Below are positions 1-6,938 of a stretch of 64,000 nt of DNA, in pieces. Location of the stretch: NCBI RefSeq assembly GCF_022354825.1, contig NZ_CP031168.1, forward strand, positions 248,001 through 312,000, in the 5' to 3' direction. The translations under genes and the position numbers were made by a program. The notes beneath the pieces were generated by a model. That model saw only the letters and a list, made by a program, of their open reading frames with translations, was not told the origin of the DNA and did no database searches. The DNA is from Paenibacillus sp. H1-7 (GTDB taxonomy: Bacteria; Bacillota; Bacilli; Paenibacillales; NBRC-103111). Within the stretch, counting starts at the first letter, position 1; each line of letters begins with the position of its first letter.

Positions 1-53
1 ATGGCGCTCGCGACGATATCTCCGGTTAGCAATTTTTTTCTATTCGCACTCAT
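1..53 (-). CDS. kdpB: KdpB, potassium-transporting ATPase B subunit (N-terminus only)
   Basis: Only the first 17 codons are inside the window; the gene runs off the left edge. The peptide starts MSANRKKLLTGDIVAS, matching the basic N-terminus of KdpB. An AAGGTGG ribosome binding site lies just upstream of the ATG. KdpB is the P-type ATPase subunit that hydrolyses ATP to power K+ uptake through KdpA. Its place directly after kdpA, 21 bp downstream, fits the usual kdpFABC order. The catalytic domains cannot be seen here, so the call rests on position and the N-terminus. Confidence 0.85.
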   Translation of the reverse strand, partial: MSANRKKLLTGDIVASA

Positions 54-74
54 ATTGTTGTTCCACCTTTTCTA

Positions 75-1754
75 TTAACGGATCGTGAGATGCTCGGCAA
101 TAGGGCCAAGCACAATCGCCGGCAGGAAGGTCAGCGCGCCGATGATCAGTACCGTACCTACGAGAATTCCAACAAACAGGCCGTTATCCGTACGGAACGT
201 GCCGATCGTCTCCGGAACCCATTGCTTGCGAAGCATGGAGCCTGCGGCGGCGAGCAGCGCGATCATGGAAATGTAGCGGCCGAACAGCATGACAAGCCCC
301 GTCGAAATATTCCAGAACGGCGTATTGTCGCCAAGACCTTCAAAGCCCGAGCCGTTGTTGGCAGCGGATGAAACATATTCATACAGCACCTGCGAGATGC
401 CATGGAACGTAGGATTGGTGATCGCTGCTTTTCCAACCTCGGTAACAAGAGCGAGAGCCGTAGGTGCAAGGATAATGAACGGGTGCGCCAGGATGGCGAT
501 GGCGATCAGCTTCATCTCGCGCGCTTCGATTTTGCGTCCCAAAAACTCCGGCGTGCGCCCGACCATCAAACCGGCCAGGAAGACGGCCAATATCGCATAC
601 ATCAGCATGTTCACCAGTCCGACGCCCTTGCCGCCGAATACGCAGTTGAGCATCATCAGAGCCAGCGGAGTAATGCCGCCAAGCGGTGTCAGCGTATCGT
701 GCATGTTATTGACGGAGCCTGTTGTCGCAGCAGTAGTAACGGTAGTAAAGAGCGCGGACTGCGCGATGCCGAACCGGACCTCTTTGCCCTCCATGCTGCC
801 TTGCGACGCGTCGATGCCAAGCCGGTTCATGACCGGATTGCCGTTCGATTCCGATACGTAAACAAGCGATAAGAACAGCAGGAACAAAATCATCATCGCC
901 GAGAAAATAACCCAGCCCTGTTTGCGGTTTTTGGCGAACAACCCGTACGTGTAAGGCAAGGCGGCGGCCAGCGACCACATGGACAATATTTCAATGACAT
1001 TGGTCAGCGGACGCGGATTCTCGAAAGGATGAGCCGAGTTGACTCCGAAGAATCCTCCGCCGTTCGTGCCCAAATGCTTGATCGATTCTAAGGATGCGAC
1101 AGGACCGATAGCGATTTGCTGCTCCTGACCCCCGAGACCGGTGACGGTGATGGTAGGCTGCAGTGTTTGCGGAACTTGAAGCGCCACCAGCACCAGCGTA
1201 ATGACAAATGCAAACGGTAGGAAGACGCGCGTATGAGCCTTCACGAAATCCTCGAAAAAGTTGCCGATCGTCGTTCCTTTGCTCGTAATCGCGCGGACAA
1301 ACGCTATCGCTACGCACAGTCCGGTCGCCGCCGAGGTAAACATCATCATCATGATGACGGCCATTTGCGAGAAATAGGATAGTCCGGTCTCACCGCTGTA
1401 ATGCTGCAAATTCGTATTGGTCATGAAGCTGATGACCGTATTGAAGGAGAGTGTCTCCTCCATATTGTCGATCCCGTTCGGATTCATCGGGAGAAATTTT
1501 TGGATCCGCAAGATCAGGTAGCTTATAGCCACAAGAACGATATTGGTTGCAATGAAGCTGAATCCGTACGTCTTCCAGGTCATCCCTTTAGGGTCTTTCA
1601 GACCGATCAGGGCGAATATCGGCTTTTCAATGAAGGAGAACCATTTATCGGTTCCATTCGCTTCATTCCGAAATACGTTATACAGGTACGTGCCCAAAGG
1701 CTTAACAAGCAGTACCAGGATTACTATCACGACGGCAATTTGCAAGATGCCCAT
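75..1754 (-). CDS. kdpA: KdpA, K+-translocating subunit of the Kdp ATPase
   Basis: A 559-aa polytopic membrane protein, the usual length for KdpA. It carries the family's selectivity-filter-like segments: TNTNLQHYSGE near residue 113, GTNGGGFFG near 230 followed by NSAHPFENP, and the later NNMHDTLTPLGG and NNGSGFEG loops. KdpA is the channel-like subunit that binds and passes K+ while KdpB hydrolyses ATP, forming a high-affinity uptake system made when K+ is scarce. The start has an AAGGAGG site 10 bp upstream. It follows kdpF by 28 bp and precedes kdpB by 21 bp, so one operon is certain. Upstream c-di-AMP riboswitches imply control by that messenger. Confidence 0.98.
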   Translation of the reverse strand: MGILQIAVVIVILVLLVKPLGTYLYNVFRNEANGTDKWFSFIEKPIFALIGLKDPKGMTWKTYGFSFIATNIVLVAISYLILRIQKFLPMNPNGIDNMEETLSFNTVISFMTNTNLQHYSGETGLSYFSQMAVIMMMMFTSAATGLCVAIAFVRAITSKGTTIGNFFEDFVKAHTRVFLPFAFVITLVLVALQVPQTLQPTITVTGLGGQEQQIAIGPVASLESIKHLGTNGGGFFGVNSAHPFENPRPLTNVIEILSMWSLAAALPYTYGLFAKNRKQGWVIFSAMMILFLLFLSLVYVSESNGNPVMNRLGIDASQGSMEGKEVRFGIAQSALFTTVTTAATTGSVNNMHDTLTPLGGITPLALMMLNCVFGGKGVGLVNMLMYAILAVFLAGLMVGRTPEFLGRKIEAREMKLIAIAILAHPFIILAPTALALVTEVGKAAITNPTFHGISQVLYEYVSSAANNGSGFEGLGDNTPFWNISTGLVMLFGRYISMIALLAAAGSMLRKQWVPETIGTFRTDNGLFVGILVGTVLIIGALTFLPAIVLGPIAEHLTIR

Positions 1755-1782
1755 AGCTCAAAAAAGCCTCCTTAGGTTGCTC

Positions 1783-1860
1783 CTAAAATTTTTCAGGATA
1801 GATCAGCGCATACACAAGATAGAGAAAGATAAACAAAGTAAAAATCGCAACGACTATCAT
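1783..1860 (-). CDS. kdpF: KdpF, small stabilising subunit of the Kdp ATPase
   Basis: A 25-aa single-helix membrane peptide beginning MIVVAIFTLFIFLYLVYAL and ending YPEKF, the typical KdpF pattern (a short hydrophobic helix followed by a YPE-like end). KdpF sits in the membrane next to KdpA and stabilises the complex. The ATG overlaps the stop of the preceding small gene in ATGA, so the two are translationally coupled. It lies between that gene and kdpA, as expected. Confidence 0.92.
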   Translation of the reverse strand: MIVVAIFTLFIFLYLVYALIYPEKF

Positions 1861-1967
1861 TTTCGCTCACTCTCCGGTTCCTGAATCACTCTGCCGCACC
1901 AGGATAAAAAACCGCTGAACAGTGCGTAAGTGACGGCCAGCGTCAATACCATATACAGATCCAACAT
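1857..1967 (-). CDS. 36-aa membrane peptide preceding kdpF
   Basis: An ATG with a GGAGGGAT site opens a 36-aa frame starting MLDLYMVLTLAVTYALFSGF, with one hydrophobic helix followed by a short charged tail (IQEPESERK). Its stop overlaps the kdpF start (ATGA). Small membrane peptides of this form are often found directly before kdpF in other bacteria, but I know of no assigned role. The coupling and the tight operon position suggest it is translated and acts with Kdp, perhaps in assembly; that is inference. Confidence 0.75.
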   Translation of the reverse strand: MLDLYMVLTLAVTYALFSGFLSWCGRVIQEPESERK

Positions 1968-2044
1968 CGGTATCCCTCCAAAGCTTTCAATAGTAAGGTA
2001 AGGCATTCCCCGCATTCCGGTCTCAGCCTCCAGTTAAGGCTCTA

Positions 2045-2458
2045 CTATTCCGGCCGCTGCGAGGCCAGCAAGAAAGATACATCGTGACTATTCGTATGAA
2101 TCACAAAGCTGGCTCCAAGCGCCCTATAAATCAGCCTGGGATTGACGGAATGCGTAATGACGTAAATCGGCTCCGAGGTCCACATATGGCACACCCGGAT
2201 ATAGCGGCAGCACAAGTTCAGGCTGCTTTCGAACAAGTACACTTTACCTACGGGAAGCTCGGGCATCACCCATTTTCTCTCCTCGGTAGTATCTACCAGA
2301 ATAAAATGCTTTACTCCGATTTCCTCCAGCCGCGCTGCTTCCGACTTGCTGTTGACAAGTGCTGCGAAAGGAAGCTTCTGCAGCATTAATTTGCGGATGA
2401 AGGCTTCGCCTGTTTTGTTTGAGGCTGCAACCAGAATGAACTGCTGGCGTTGTTCCAT
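2045..2458 (-). CDS. Rossmann-like (TrkA-N/RCK-like) protein heading the kdp operon
   Basis: A 137-aa protein with alternating beta/alpha pattern: FILVAASNKTGEAFIRKL resembles a nucleotide-binding beta-loop-helix, followed by FAALVNSKSEAARLEEIG and KHFILVD, as in NAD-binding RCK_N or NmrA-like folds. The canonical GxGxxG is replaced by AASNKTG, so binding of NAD is uncertain. The ATG at 2458 has an AGGAGGAG site; a longer reading would run back into the riboswitch terminator, so it was rejected. It is the first gene after the tandem c-di-AMP riboswitches and lies 77 bp before the small membrane peptide, so it is probably co-transcribed with kdp and may gate or sense K+ uptake (inference). Confidence 0.7.
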   Translation of the reverse strand: MEQRQQFILVAASNKTGEAFIRKLMLQKLPFAALVNSKSEAARLEEIGVKHFILVDTTEERKWVMPELPVGKVYLFESSLNLCCRYIRVCHMWTSEPIYVITHSVNPRLIYRALGASFVIHTNSHDVSFLLASQRPE

Positions 2459-2494
2459 ACGACTCCTCCTACTTCGGTCAGAAAGAGAAGGCAA

Positions 2495-2543
2495 CAAAAA
2501 AGAAGCCTGCAGGCTAGAGAAGAACTCTTCCCGTGGCTTCTTA
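2495..2543 (-). terminator. Intrinsic terminator of the proximal c-di-AMP riboswitch
   Basis: On the minus strand AAGAAGCC pairs with GGCTTCTT around an inner GAAGAG/CTTCTC hairpin, followed by TTTTTTG. It lies between the proximal aptamer and the first structural gene, the normal place for the expression platform of an OFF riboswitch. Confidence 0.85.
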
Positions 2544-2596
2544 AGGCACAGTGAATGAACCGTGTCTTATCGCACGACAATCGTTGCCTCTCTCGA

Positions 2597-2760
2597 TACG
2601 CTTACGAGGTTAGCTGCCGGATTCGGGCGTGAGAGTCGCCCTACACGAGAGCATGCGCTAGCCTGCTCCTGTGATTCACCCCAATGGAAGCCCGATAGAA
2701 AAGTAGCTTTCGAGCTTCCGGTGGTTCCCCCGTTCCTTCCTATGAAGGACTCAGCGAAAA
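2597..2760 (-). promoter_or_regulatory. c-di-AMP riboswitch (ydaO/yuaA type), proximal copy
   Basis: On the minus strand the conserved blocks appear in order: TCGCTGAG at the 5' side, CGGGGGAACC, GGGGTGAATC, GTAGGGCGACTCTC and CGGCAGCTAACCTCGTAAGCG. The ends pair (CGCT with AGCG) to close P1. This is the ydaO-type aptamer that binds cyclic di-AMP and normally turns transcription off when c-di-AMP is high. It begins just after the terminator of the distal copy and has its own terminator at 2495-2543. Confidence 0.93.
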
Positions 2761-2805
2761 AGATGCAAAATATGGTTGGAAAACATCATGTTTGTACTTT
2801 CGGAC

Positions 2806-2840
2806 AGAAAAAAGCCACAGAGGTCTAAGCCCTGTGGTCG
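2806..2840 (-). terminator. Intrinsic terminator of the distal c-di-AMP riboswitch
   Basis: On the minus strand CCACAG pairs with CTGTGG around a short loop and is followed by CTTTTTT. It separates the two aptamers, so each riboswitch has its own complete expression platform. Confidence 0.88.
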
Positions 2841-2923
2841 CCGGTTCCGATCACAAGCTTCATCATCCTCTCTTCTTTGACAGCCCATATGCCTATTAAA
2901 AGGATAAGATAGCTGCCTTTCCA

Positions 2924-3118
2924 ACGCTTACGAGGTTAGCTGCCGGATTCGGGCGGTGAGAGTCGCCCTACCCATGAGCATTTTGTGAGAAATTCTCATA
3001 GGATTCACCCCAGTGTCGACGTATCGGCAGCTCTCACACCGCCTTAACGCAACACGATTTTTGGTTCCCCCGCTTTCCTTGTGTCACAATATATAGGACA
3101 AAAGGAAACTCAGCGATT
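2924..3118 (-). promoter_or_regulatory. c-di-AMP riboswitch (ydaO/yuaA type), distal copy
   Basis: The same ydaO-type blocks are present on the minus strand: ATCGCTGAGTTTCC, GCGGGGGAACC, GGGGTGAATCC, GGGTAGGGCGACTCTCACC and GGCAGCTAACCTCGTAAGCG, with CGCT/AGCG closing P1. It is longer than the proximal copy because of a larger variable arm. The nearest promoter (3156-3184) starts transcription about 30 nt before it. Its 3' half is almost identical to that of the proximal copy, which suggests a duplication. Confidence 0.94.
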
Positions 3119-3155
3119 CGATAGTGGAAACTTTGTATGTCAATTCATGAGTTGA

Positions 3156-3184
3156 ATCATACGCCGGACGCTTGTTACTGTAAA
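3156..3184 (-). promoter_or_regulatory. Sigma-A promoter of the kdp operon
   Basis: Minus strand: -35 TTTACA (3184-3179), 17-bp spacer, -10 TATGAT (3161-3156). Predicted start near 3149, about 30 nt before the distal c-di-AMP aptamer. Confidence 0.8.
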
Positions 3185-3410
3185 GAAACCCTGCATGCGA
3201 AATGGGGAACTTAAGGGGGATTCATGCGGCAAACAAGAATCAGATCTCGAAAATTCTCCATATAGCTTCGTTTATCTTGCGTTTTCTCCAAAAATGTGAG
3301 AATCAGCGAATAATGAAGCATTCGGAACGATATTCGCTGTCTTATCACAATGATTTCGTTTTCATGTGCAATTCCCGTCAAAATATTGGAAATAATCGCC
3401 GGATTCCGGT

Positions 3411-3439
3411 TTTACATTACTTGGGTTTGGGAGTAAGAT
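3411..3439 (+). promoter_or_regulatory. Sigma-A promoter of the rightward c-di-AMP riboswitch transcript
   Basis: -35 TTTACA (3411-3416), 17-bp spacer, -10 TAAGAT (3434-3439). The predicted start near 3446 lies about 25 nt before the aptamer at 3470. The approximately 230 bp between this and the leftward kdp promoter contains no convincing gene. Confidence 0.6.
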
Positions 3440-3469
3440 TCATTTCAACAACAGCATAATGCAAGCTTT

Positions 3470-3614
3470 AACGTTGAATTCCCGAATAGGGAAGCGGGGG
3501 AACCAATCGAAGCGGCAATAAGCAGCTTCAAGGGGTGAATCTTGGGGCATTAGCTTCTATTGTTCCTGAGTAGGACACTCTCAAGTCCGAATCCGACAGC
3601 TAACCTCGTAAACG
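3470..3614 (+). promoter_or_regulatory. c-di-AMP riboswitch (ydaO/yuaA type), rightward copy
   Basis: Plus-strand blocks in order: AACGTTGAATTCCC, GCGGGGGAACC, GGGGTGAATC, GAGTAGGACACTCTC and CCGACAGCTAACCTCGTAAACGT, with ACGTT/AACGT closing P1. It faces away from the two kdp riboswitches and is followed by its own terminator at 3657-3697, then by the gene at 3740. By analogy with other ydaO elements it should terminate transcription when c-di-AMP is high. Confidence 0.92.
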
Positions 3615-3656
3615 TGATTGAGAGAGAACCGCGACCGCAAGCTTATTTTACTGTGT

Positions 3657-3697
3657 AAAAGCCCGGAAGCAGAGTTTCTCTGCTCCTGAGGCTTTTT
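3657..3697 (+). terminator. Intrinsic terminator of the rightward c-di-AMP riboswitch
   Basis: AAGCC and AGCAGAG pair with CTCTGCT and GGCTT, followed by TTTTT. It lies between the aptamer and the gene at 3740, as expected for an OFF switch. Confidence 0.88.
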
Positions 3698-3739
3698 TGT
3701 GCTGTTCTATCCTAAAACTATAAGAGGAGATATGCCGTC

Positions 3740-4198
3740 ATGATGAAATTATCGGATCCATTACCCCGTATGGGTGAACAAGAGGTATCTGAGTTCAAAA
3801 TCGGCCATATGGAATTGTTTCGCTTTGATTGTAAATGGATTGAAAACCGGATTCAGACGGATTGCCGCGACTGTACATGCGGCTTGCTCAAGCTGTCCAG
3901 CGGCAGTGTATCCGGGTGGGCCGAATATATGGTTCCGGCATCAGAGAGGGCTACAGGCGACTTCGCCCGGTGGGCTTCCGTATTTACAAGGCTGAGAGGC
4001 CTTACCATTCCTGAAGCATTACGCTACATTCAGACCAGGAACGAGTCCTGGGGACCGATAAGAAGAGCTTTGGCGGAAACCGCCTTATCCGATCTCGCGG
4101 ACCACTTGCACAATCCGTCGAGGCTGCACGAGCAGCAGGACAGGTCGCTGGAACGCGCCTTCTTGATTGAACGCTCGCAGGCTTATTTCGGATATTAA
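3740..4198 (+). CDS. Uncharacterised 152-aa protein under c-di-AMP riboswitch control
   Basis: I do not recognise a specific family. The protein is soluble and has a cysteine cluster, DCRDCTCG, near residues 41-48. Its middle, SGSVSGWAEYMVPASE, and the later RRALAETALSDLADHL resemble the N-terminal capping domain of enolase-superfamily enzymes (which have a GWGE-like turn and an A-AL-DL helix), but no barrel domain follows, so this would be a stand-alone domain. That resemblance is weak and needs a profile search. The ATG has GAGGAG about 11 bp upstream. It is the first gene after the rightward c-di-AMP riboswitch, so its expression should fall when c-di-AMP is high. Confidence 0.75.
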   Translation: MMKLSDPLPRMGEQEVSEFKIGHMELFRFDCKWIENRIQTDCRDCTCGLLKLSSGSVSGWAEYMVPASERATGDFARWASVFTRLRGLTIPEALRYIQTRNESWGPIRRALAETALSDLADHLHNPSRLHEQQDRSLERAFLIERSQAYFGY

Positions 4199-4294
4199 GG
4201 CTTAAGAAACCGGAGGAATCCGCCTCAATGAGCCTTCTGTTCGCAGCACTTTGCTTATCGGTGTTCATTGGGAAAGAATTGACTGGAGGTATAT

Positions 4295-4435
4295 ATGATA
4301 AAAGCAATTGTCACGGATGTACGACCGCATCAGCCGAAAAAATGCGCAGGCTGCGTTTGGGGAAGGTGGGACGGAATTAAGCAATATTGCTCCAGGGTCA
4401 ACTGCATCAAGCGGATGAAAGCAGAGAAGAAGTAA
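4295..4435 (+). CDS. 46-aa four-cysteine protein
   Basis: An ATG with a good TGGAGGT site opens a 46-aa basic frame. It contains CAGC at residues 17-20, then C32 and C37, a CxxC-x11-C-x4-C pattern that could bind zinc, plus a lysine-rich C-terminus. No family is recognised. It lies 96 bp after the 152-aa gene and may share its c-di-AMP-controlled transcript. A 50-aa frame from 4228 overlaps it in another frame but has poorer RBS spacing. Confidence 0.6.
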   Translation: MIKAIVTDVRPHQPKKCAGCVWGRWDGIKQYCSRVNCIKRMKAEKK

Positions 4436-4603
4436 GACGTGTCCATAAAATTCTGTTTTAATTTGGAAATTCCCTGTGATAAAATAGCGGTGTTTGCGGA
4501 TGTTTCTATATATAGAAGCTCCGTAGAACCCGATTGCGAGGAAAGAAGGGCTCCGCCTTTCCGATCAGTCGGATTTATATTACGGGGGGCGTAGGGAAAG
4601 CCG

Positions 4604-5410
4604 ATGAAATCTCGCTTGGTGCATGAAAATGAAACTACATTGTACACGGTTTGTGTAATCATCAGTATCTTAATTTATGTCAGTTTGATCGTATCCATTA
4701 TAGGCATTGTGTACATCTTGATCGGATTGGCTGTCGCGCTTCTATTGCATGGGCTTATGGTTGCGGGGATCCGCAGCTCAGGAGTCAAATTAACGGAGCG
4801 GCAGTTTCCGGTTGTTTATGAGAAAGTGCAGCAGCTAAGCGGCAGTATGGGTCTCAAAAACGCTCCGGACGTGTTCATCGTCCAGTCCGGCGGGATCTTA
4901 AACGCGTTCGCGACGCGGTTTTTCGGACGCAGCTTTGTCGTGCTTTATTCCGATATTTTCGAGCTGATCGAGCAGGGCAACGACGAGGAATTAACCTTCG
5001 TCATAGCCCATGAGCTGGCTCATCTGCAGCGCAAGCATGTGTCGAAGCAGATGCTGATTTTTCCCGCAATGTGGATCCCATTCCTGGGCAACGCCTATTC
5101 CAGAGCATGCGAGTATACGTGCGACCGTATTGCGACGGCTTACACAGGCAATGCGAATGCGGCCATTCGCGCATTGACGGTGCTCGCGGTCGGCAAGCAG
5201 TTGTTTAACCGGATCAACATCCCCGATTATTTGGAGGAAAGCCGCCGGGAGCGAGGGTTTTTCATCGCATGGTACGAGCTGCTGTCGACGCATCCTCCGC
5301 TTCCGAAGCGGATTACGGAAATATGGCAGTTCCATGCCCATCCTCAGCTGTTTGGATACGAGACCAGCCGCTTTGAGGCGATGGAACCGCCTTCTTCCAT
5401 AACCTTGTAA
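4604..5410 (+). CDS. M48-family membrane metallopeptidase (HtpX-like)
   Basis: A 268-aa protein with two N-terminal membrane helices (about residues 13-58), then a zinc-peptidase domain. HELAHLQRKH (about 141) supplies the HExxH zinc ligands, and ACEYTCDRIA (about 169) supplies the glutamate ligand in the ExxxD form typical of M48. Such enzymes degrade misfolded or damaged membrane proteins, as HtpX does, with the active site facing the cytoplasm. The RBS is weak (GGGGGCGTAGGG). It follows the small cysteine protein by 170 bp; whether it shares that transcript is unclear. Confidence 0.88.
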   Translation: MKSRLVHENETTLYTVCVIISILIYVSLIVSIIGIVYILIGLAVALLLHGLMVAGIRSSGVKLTERQFPVVYEKVQQLSGSMGLKNAPDVFIVQSGGILNAFATRFFGRSFVVLYSDIFELIEQGNDEELTFVIAHELAHLQRKHVSKQMLIFPAMWIPFLGNAYSRACEYTCDRIATAYTGNANAAIRALTVLAVGKQLFNRINIPDYLEESRRERGFFIAWYELLSTHPPLPKRITEIWQFHAHPQLFGYETSRFEAMEPPSSITL

Positions 5411-5493
5411 AGGGATTCGTCTCCGGCATAAAACACCTCCTTTTGTCTCATAGTAAGCAGGAAGGTTATGAAGACATGAGGAGGTACACGACC

Positions 5494-5781
5494 ATGGCGA
5501 AATATGACTCCAGCCTGCAATCGCAAAACCCGATTTCCCAGGCGCAAAATTCCGTCAATACGGCTCACAACGCGGTGACGCAAGCGCAAAGCCATCCGAG
5601 CGAGCAACTGATTGAGCAAGCCGAAACGGCCGTAGAACGTGCAGAGCGTGCGATCGAACAGGCCAGCTTCAGCCACAACCAGAAGGCAGTGGACGAAGCA
5701 AGGGCTGATCTGGCGGAGGACCAGGCAGCTTTGCAAAGCTTGACTCCTATGGAGAGCCCGGAAGAAACCGAAACGTATTGA
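5494..5781 (+). CDS. Small hydrophilic coiled-coil protein, unknown function
   Basis: A 95-aa protein rich in Q, A and E, with a predicted helical/coiled-coil core (repeated AQxxVxxAxxAV and ERAERAIEQA patterns) and an acidic C-terminus. There is no signal peptide and no cysteine. The ATG at 5494 follows TGAGGAGG, which decides the start over an upstream in-frame ATG. I do not recognise the family; its form suggests a small stress or spore-associated protein, but that is not shown by the sequence. Confidence 0.65.
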   Translation: MAKYDSSLQSQNPISQAQNSVNTAHNAVTQAQSHPSEQLIEQAETAVERAERAIEQASFSHNQKAVDEARADLAEDQAALQSLTPMESPEETETY

Positions 5782-5828
5782 GCGGCGGTTGGAATCAATA
5801 AGGGGTTTCCCCATATAGCTGCAGCATG

Positions 5829-5874
5829 AGACCTGTATGGCCGGTGTGATCCGCCGGCTGTCAGGTCTTTTTTG
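5829..5874 (+). terminator. Intrinsic terminator
   Basis: GACCTG and GCCGG pair with CCGGC and CAGGTC, followed by TTTTTT. It ends the 5494-5781 transcript. Confidence 0.85.
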
Positions 5875-5975
5875 CATTAACGGCAAAGCCGCGCCAACTG
5901 CCGAACAGATGGCTATGGCGAAAAAAACGTTACTTGCAAGCAGACGGCTAAGAAATGCTTTTCCCGCGGGGCATG

Positions 5976-5984
5976 TGCTACAAT
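5976..5984 (+). promoter_or_regulatory. Possible extended -10 promoter before the SMP-30 gene
   Basis: TGCTACAAT gives an extended -10 element 45 bp before the start codon. No good -35 is seen. Confidence 0.35.
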
Positions 5985-6028
5985 GAGAGAATAAAAACCG
6001 ATTCTGACTGCGGGATGGTGAAGGAAAC

Positions 6029-6910
6029 ATGTCGAATCCTCCATTGGAGCTTGTTCTCGATGCGAAGGCAACGTTAGGGGAAGGGCCGTGCTGGGATCAA
6101 CGGAGCGGCTTGCTGTACTGGGTCGATATTAAGGAAAACGCGGTTCATGCCTATGATCCGCATCAAGGAACGAACCGGACGGTTCATCTGGATCAGATGG
6201 TAGGAGCGGCGGTAGCGCGGGAGTCAGGAGGCCTTGTACTGGCGCTTCAGCATGGCTTTCACCTGCTGGATATGACAACGGAGCAGCTGACCTTCCTAGC
6301 CGATCCCGAGAAGGAGCTTCCCGACAACCGGTTTAACGACGGCAAATGCGATGCCGCGGGGCGGTTCTGGGCGGGAACGCTAAGCTTTGAGGAGAAGGAA
6401 CCGGTAGCCGCGCTCTATTGTCTTGAGACTGACGGAACGGTCCGTCAGGCGCTGGACGGGGTAATTGTCTCCAACGGGCTTGGCTGGAGTCCCGACGGGC
6501 GGACGATGTACTACATCGATTCCATGACCCGCAAGGTGTCCGCCTTCGATTTCGAGGTGGAGACGGGACGGCTAAGCGGCAGACGGACGGTCGTGACCAT
6601 CCCTGAAGGCGGAGGCTTCCCGGACGGCATGGCCGTCGACGAGGAAGGTATGCTGTGGGTAGCCCAATGGGACGGCTGGCAGGTATCGCGCTGGAATCCG
6701 TCGACCGGCGAGCAGATCGGCGCGATCCGTGTACCGGCCGCCCGCGTGACCTCCTGCGCATTCGGCGGACCGAACAACGATGAATTATATATAACGACGG
6801 CGCGTACGGGCATATCGGAGGAGTCGCTGGCAGGGCAACCCCTTGCCGGCGGATTGTTCCGCGTGAAGCCGGGCGTTGCCGGGCTTCCGACGTACCGGTA
6901 CGGCGGTTAA
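6029..6910 (+). CDS. SMP-30/gluconolactonase family lactonase
   Basis: A 293-aa six-bladed beta-propeller protein of the SMP-30/gluconolaconase/LRE family. The metal ligands are in place: E in LGEGPCWD (about residue 18), N in DNRFNDGKCD (about 100), N in VSNGLGWSPDG (about 149) and D in FPDGMAVDEEG (about 199). These enzymes hydrolyse sugar lactones such as gluconolactone to aldonic acids. The exact substrate cannot be read from the sequence. It is followed 28 bp later by a small kinase-like gene, possibly in one transcript. Confidence 0.92.
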   Translation: MSNPPLELVLDAKATLGEGPCWDQRSGLLYWVDIKENAVHAYDPHQGTNRTVHLDQMVGAAVARESGGLVLALQHGFHLLDMTTEQLTFLADPEKELPDNRFNDGKCDAAGRFWAGTLSFEEKEPVAALYCLETDGTVRQALDGVIVSNGLGWSPDGRTMYYIDSMTRKVSAFDFEVETGRLSGRRTVVTIPEGGGFPDGMAVDEEGMLWVAQWDGWQVSRWNPSTGEQIGAIRVPAARVTSCAFGGPNNDELYITTARTGISEESLAGQPLAGGLFRVKPGVAGLPTYRYGG

Positions 6911-6938
6911 TTGATAGGATCAGGGAGCTGGAGCGGGA

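Noticed and set aside
2459..2497. Longer start of the Rossmann-like gene
   Set aside because: It would begin in the riboswitch terminator; ATG 2458 has AGGAGGAG.
3129..3143. TTGACA on the minus strand as the kdp -35
   Set aside because: The matching -10 would fall inside the aptamer; the TTTACA/TATGAT pair upstream is better placed.
3202..3459. 85-codon open frame between the two divergent c-di-AMP promoters
   Set aside because: It overlaps the rightward promoter, has no good ribosome site and no protein-like composition.
4228..4380. 50-codon frame overlapping the 46-aa cysteine protein
   Set aside because: Ribosome site spacing is poorer and the cysteine pattern of the other frame is more protein-like; both cannot easily be expressed.
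5310..5432. Strong AAAGGAGGTG followed by ATG on the minus strand at 5432
   Set aside because: The frame is only about 40 codons, antisense to the end of the M48 gene, with no recognisable sequence; probably chance.
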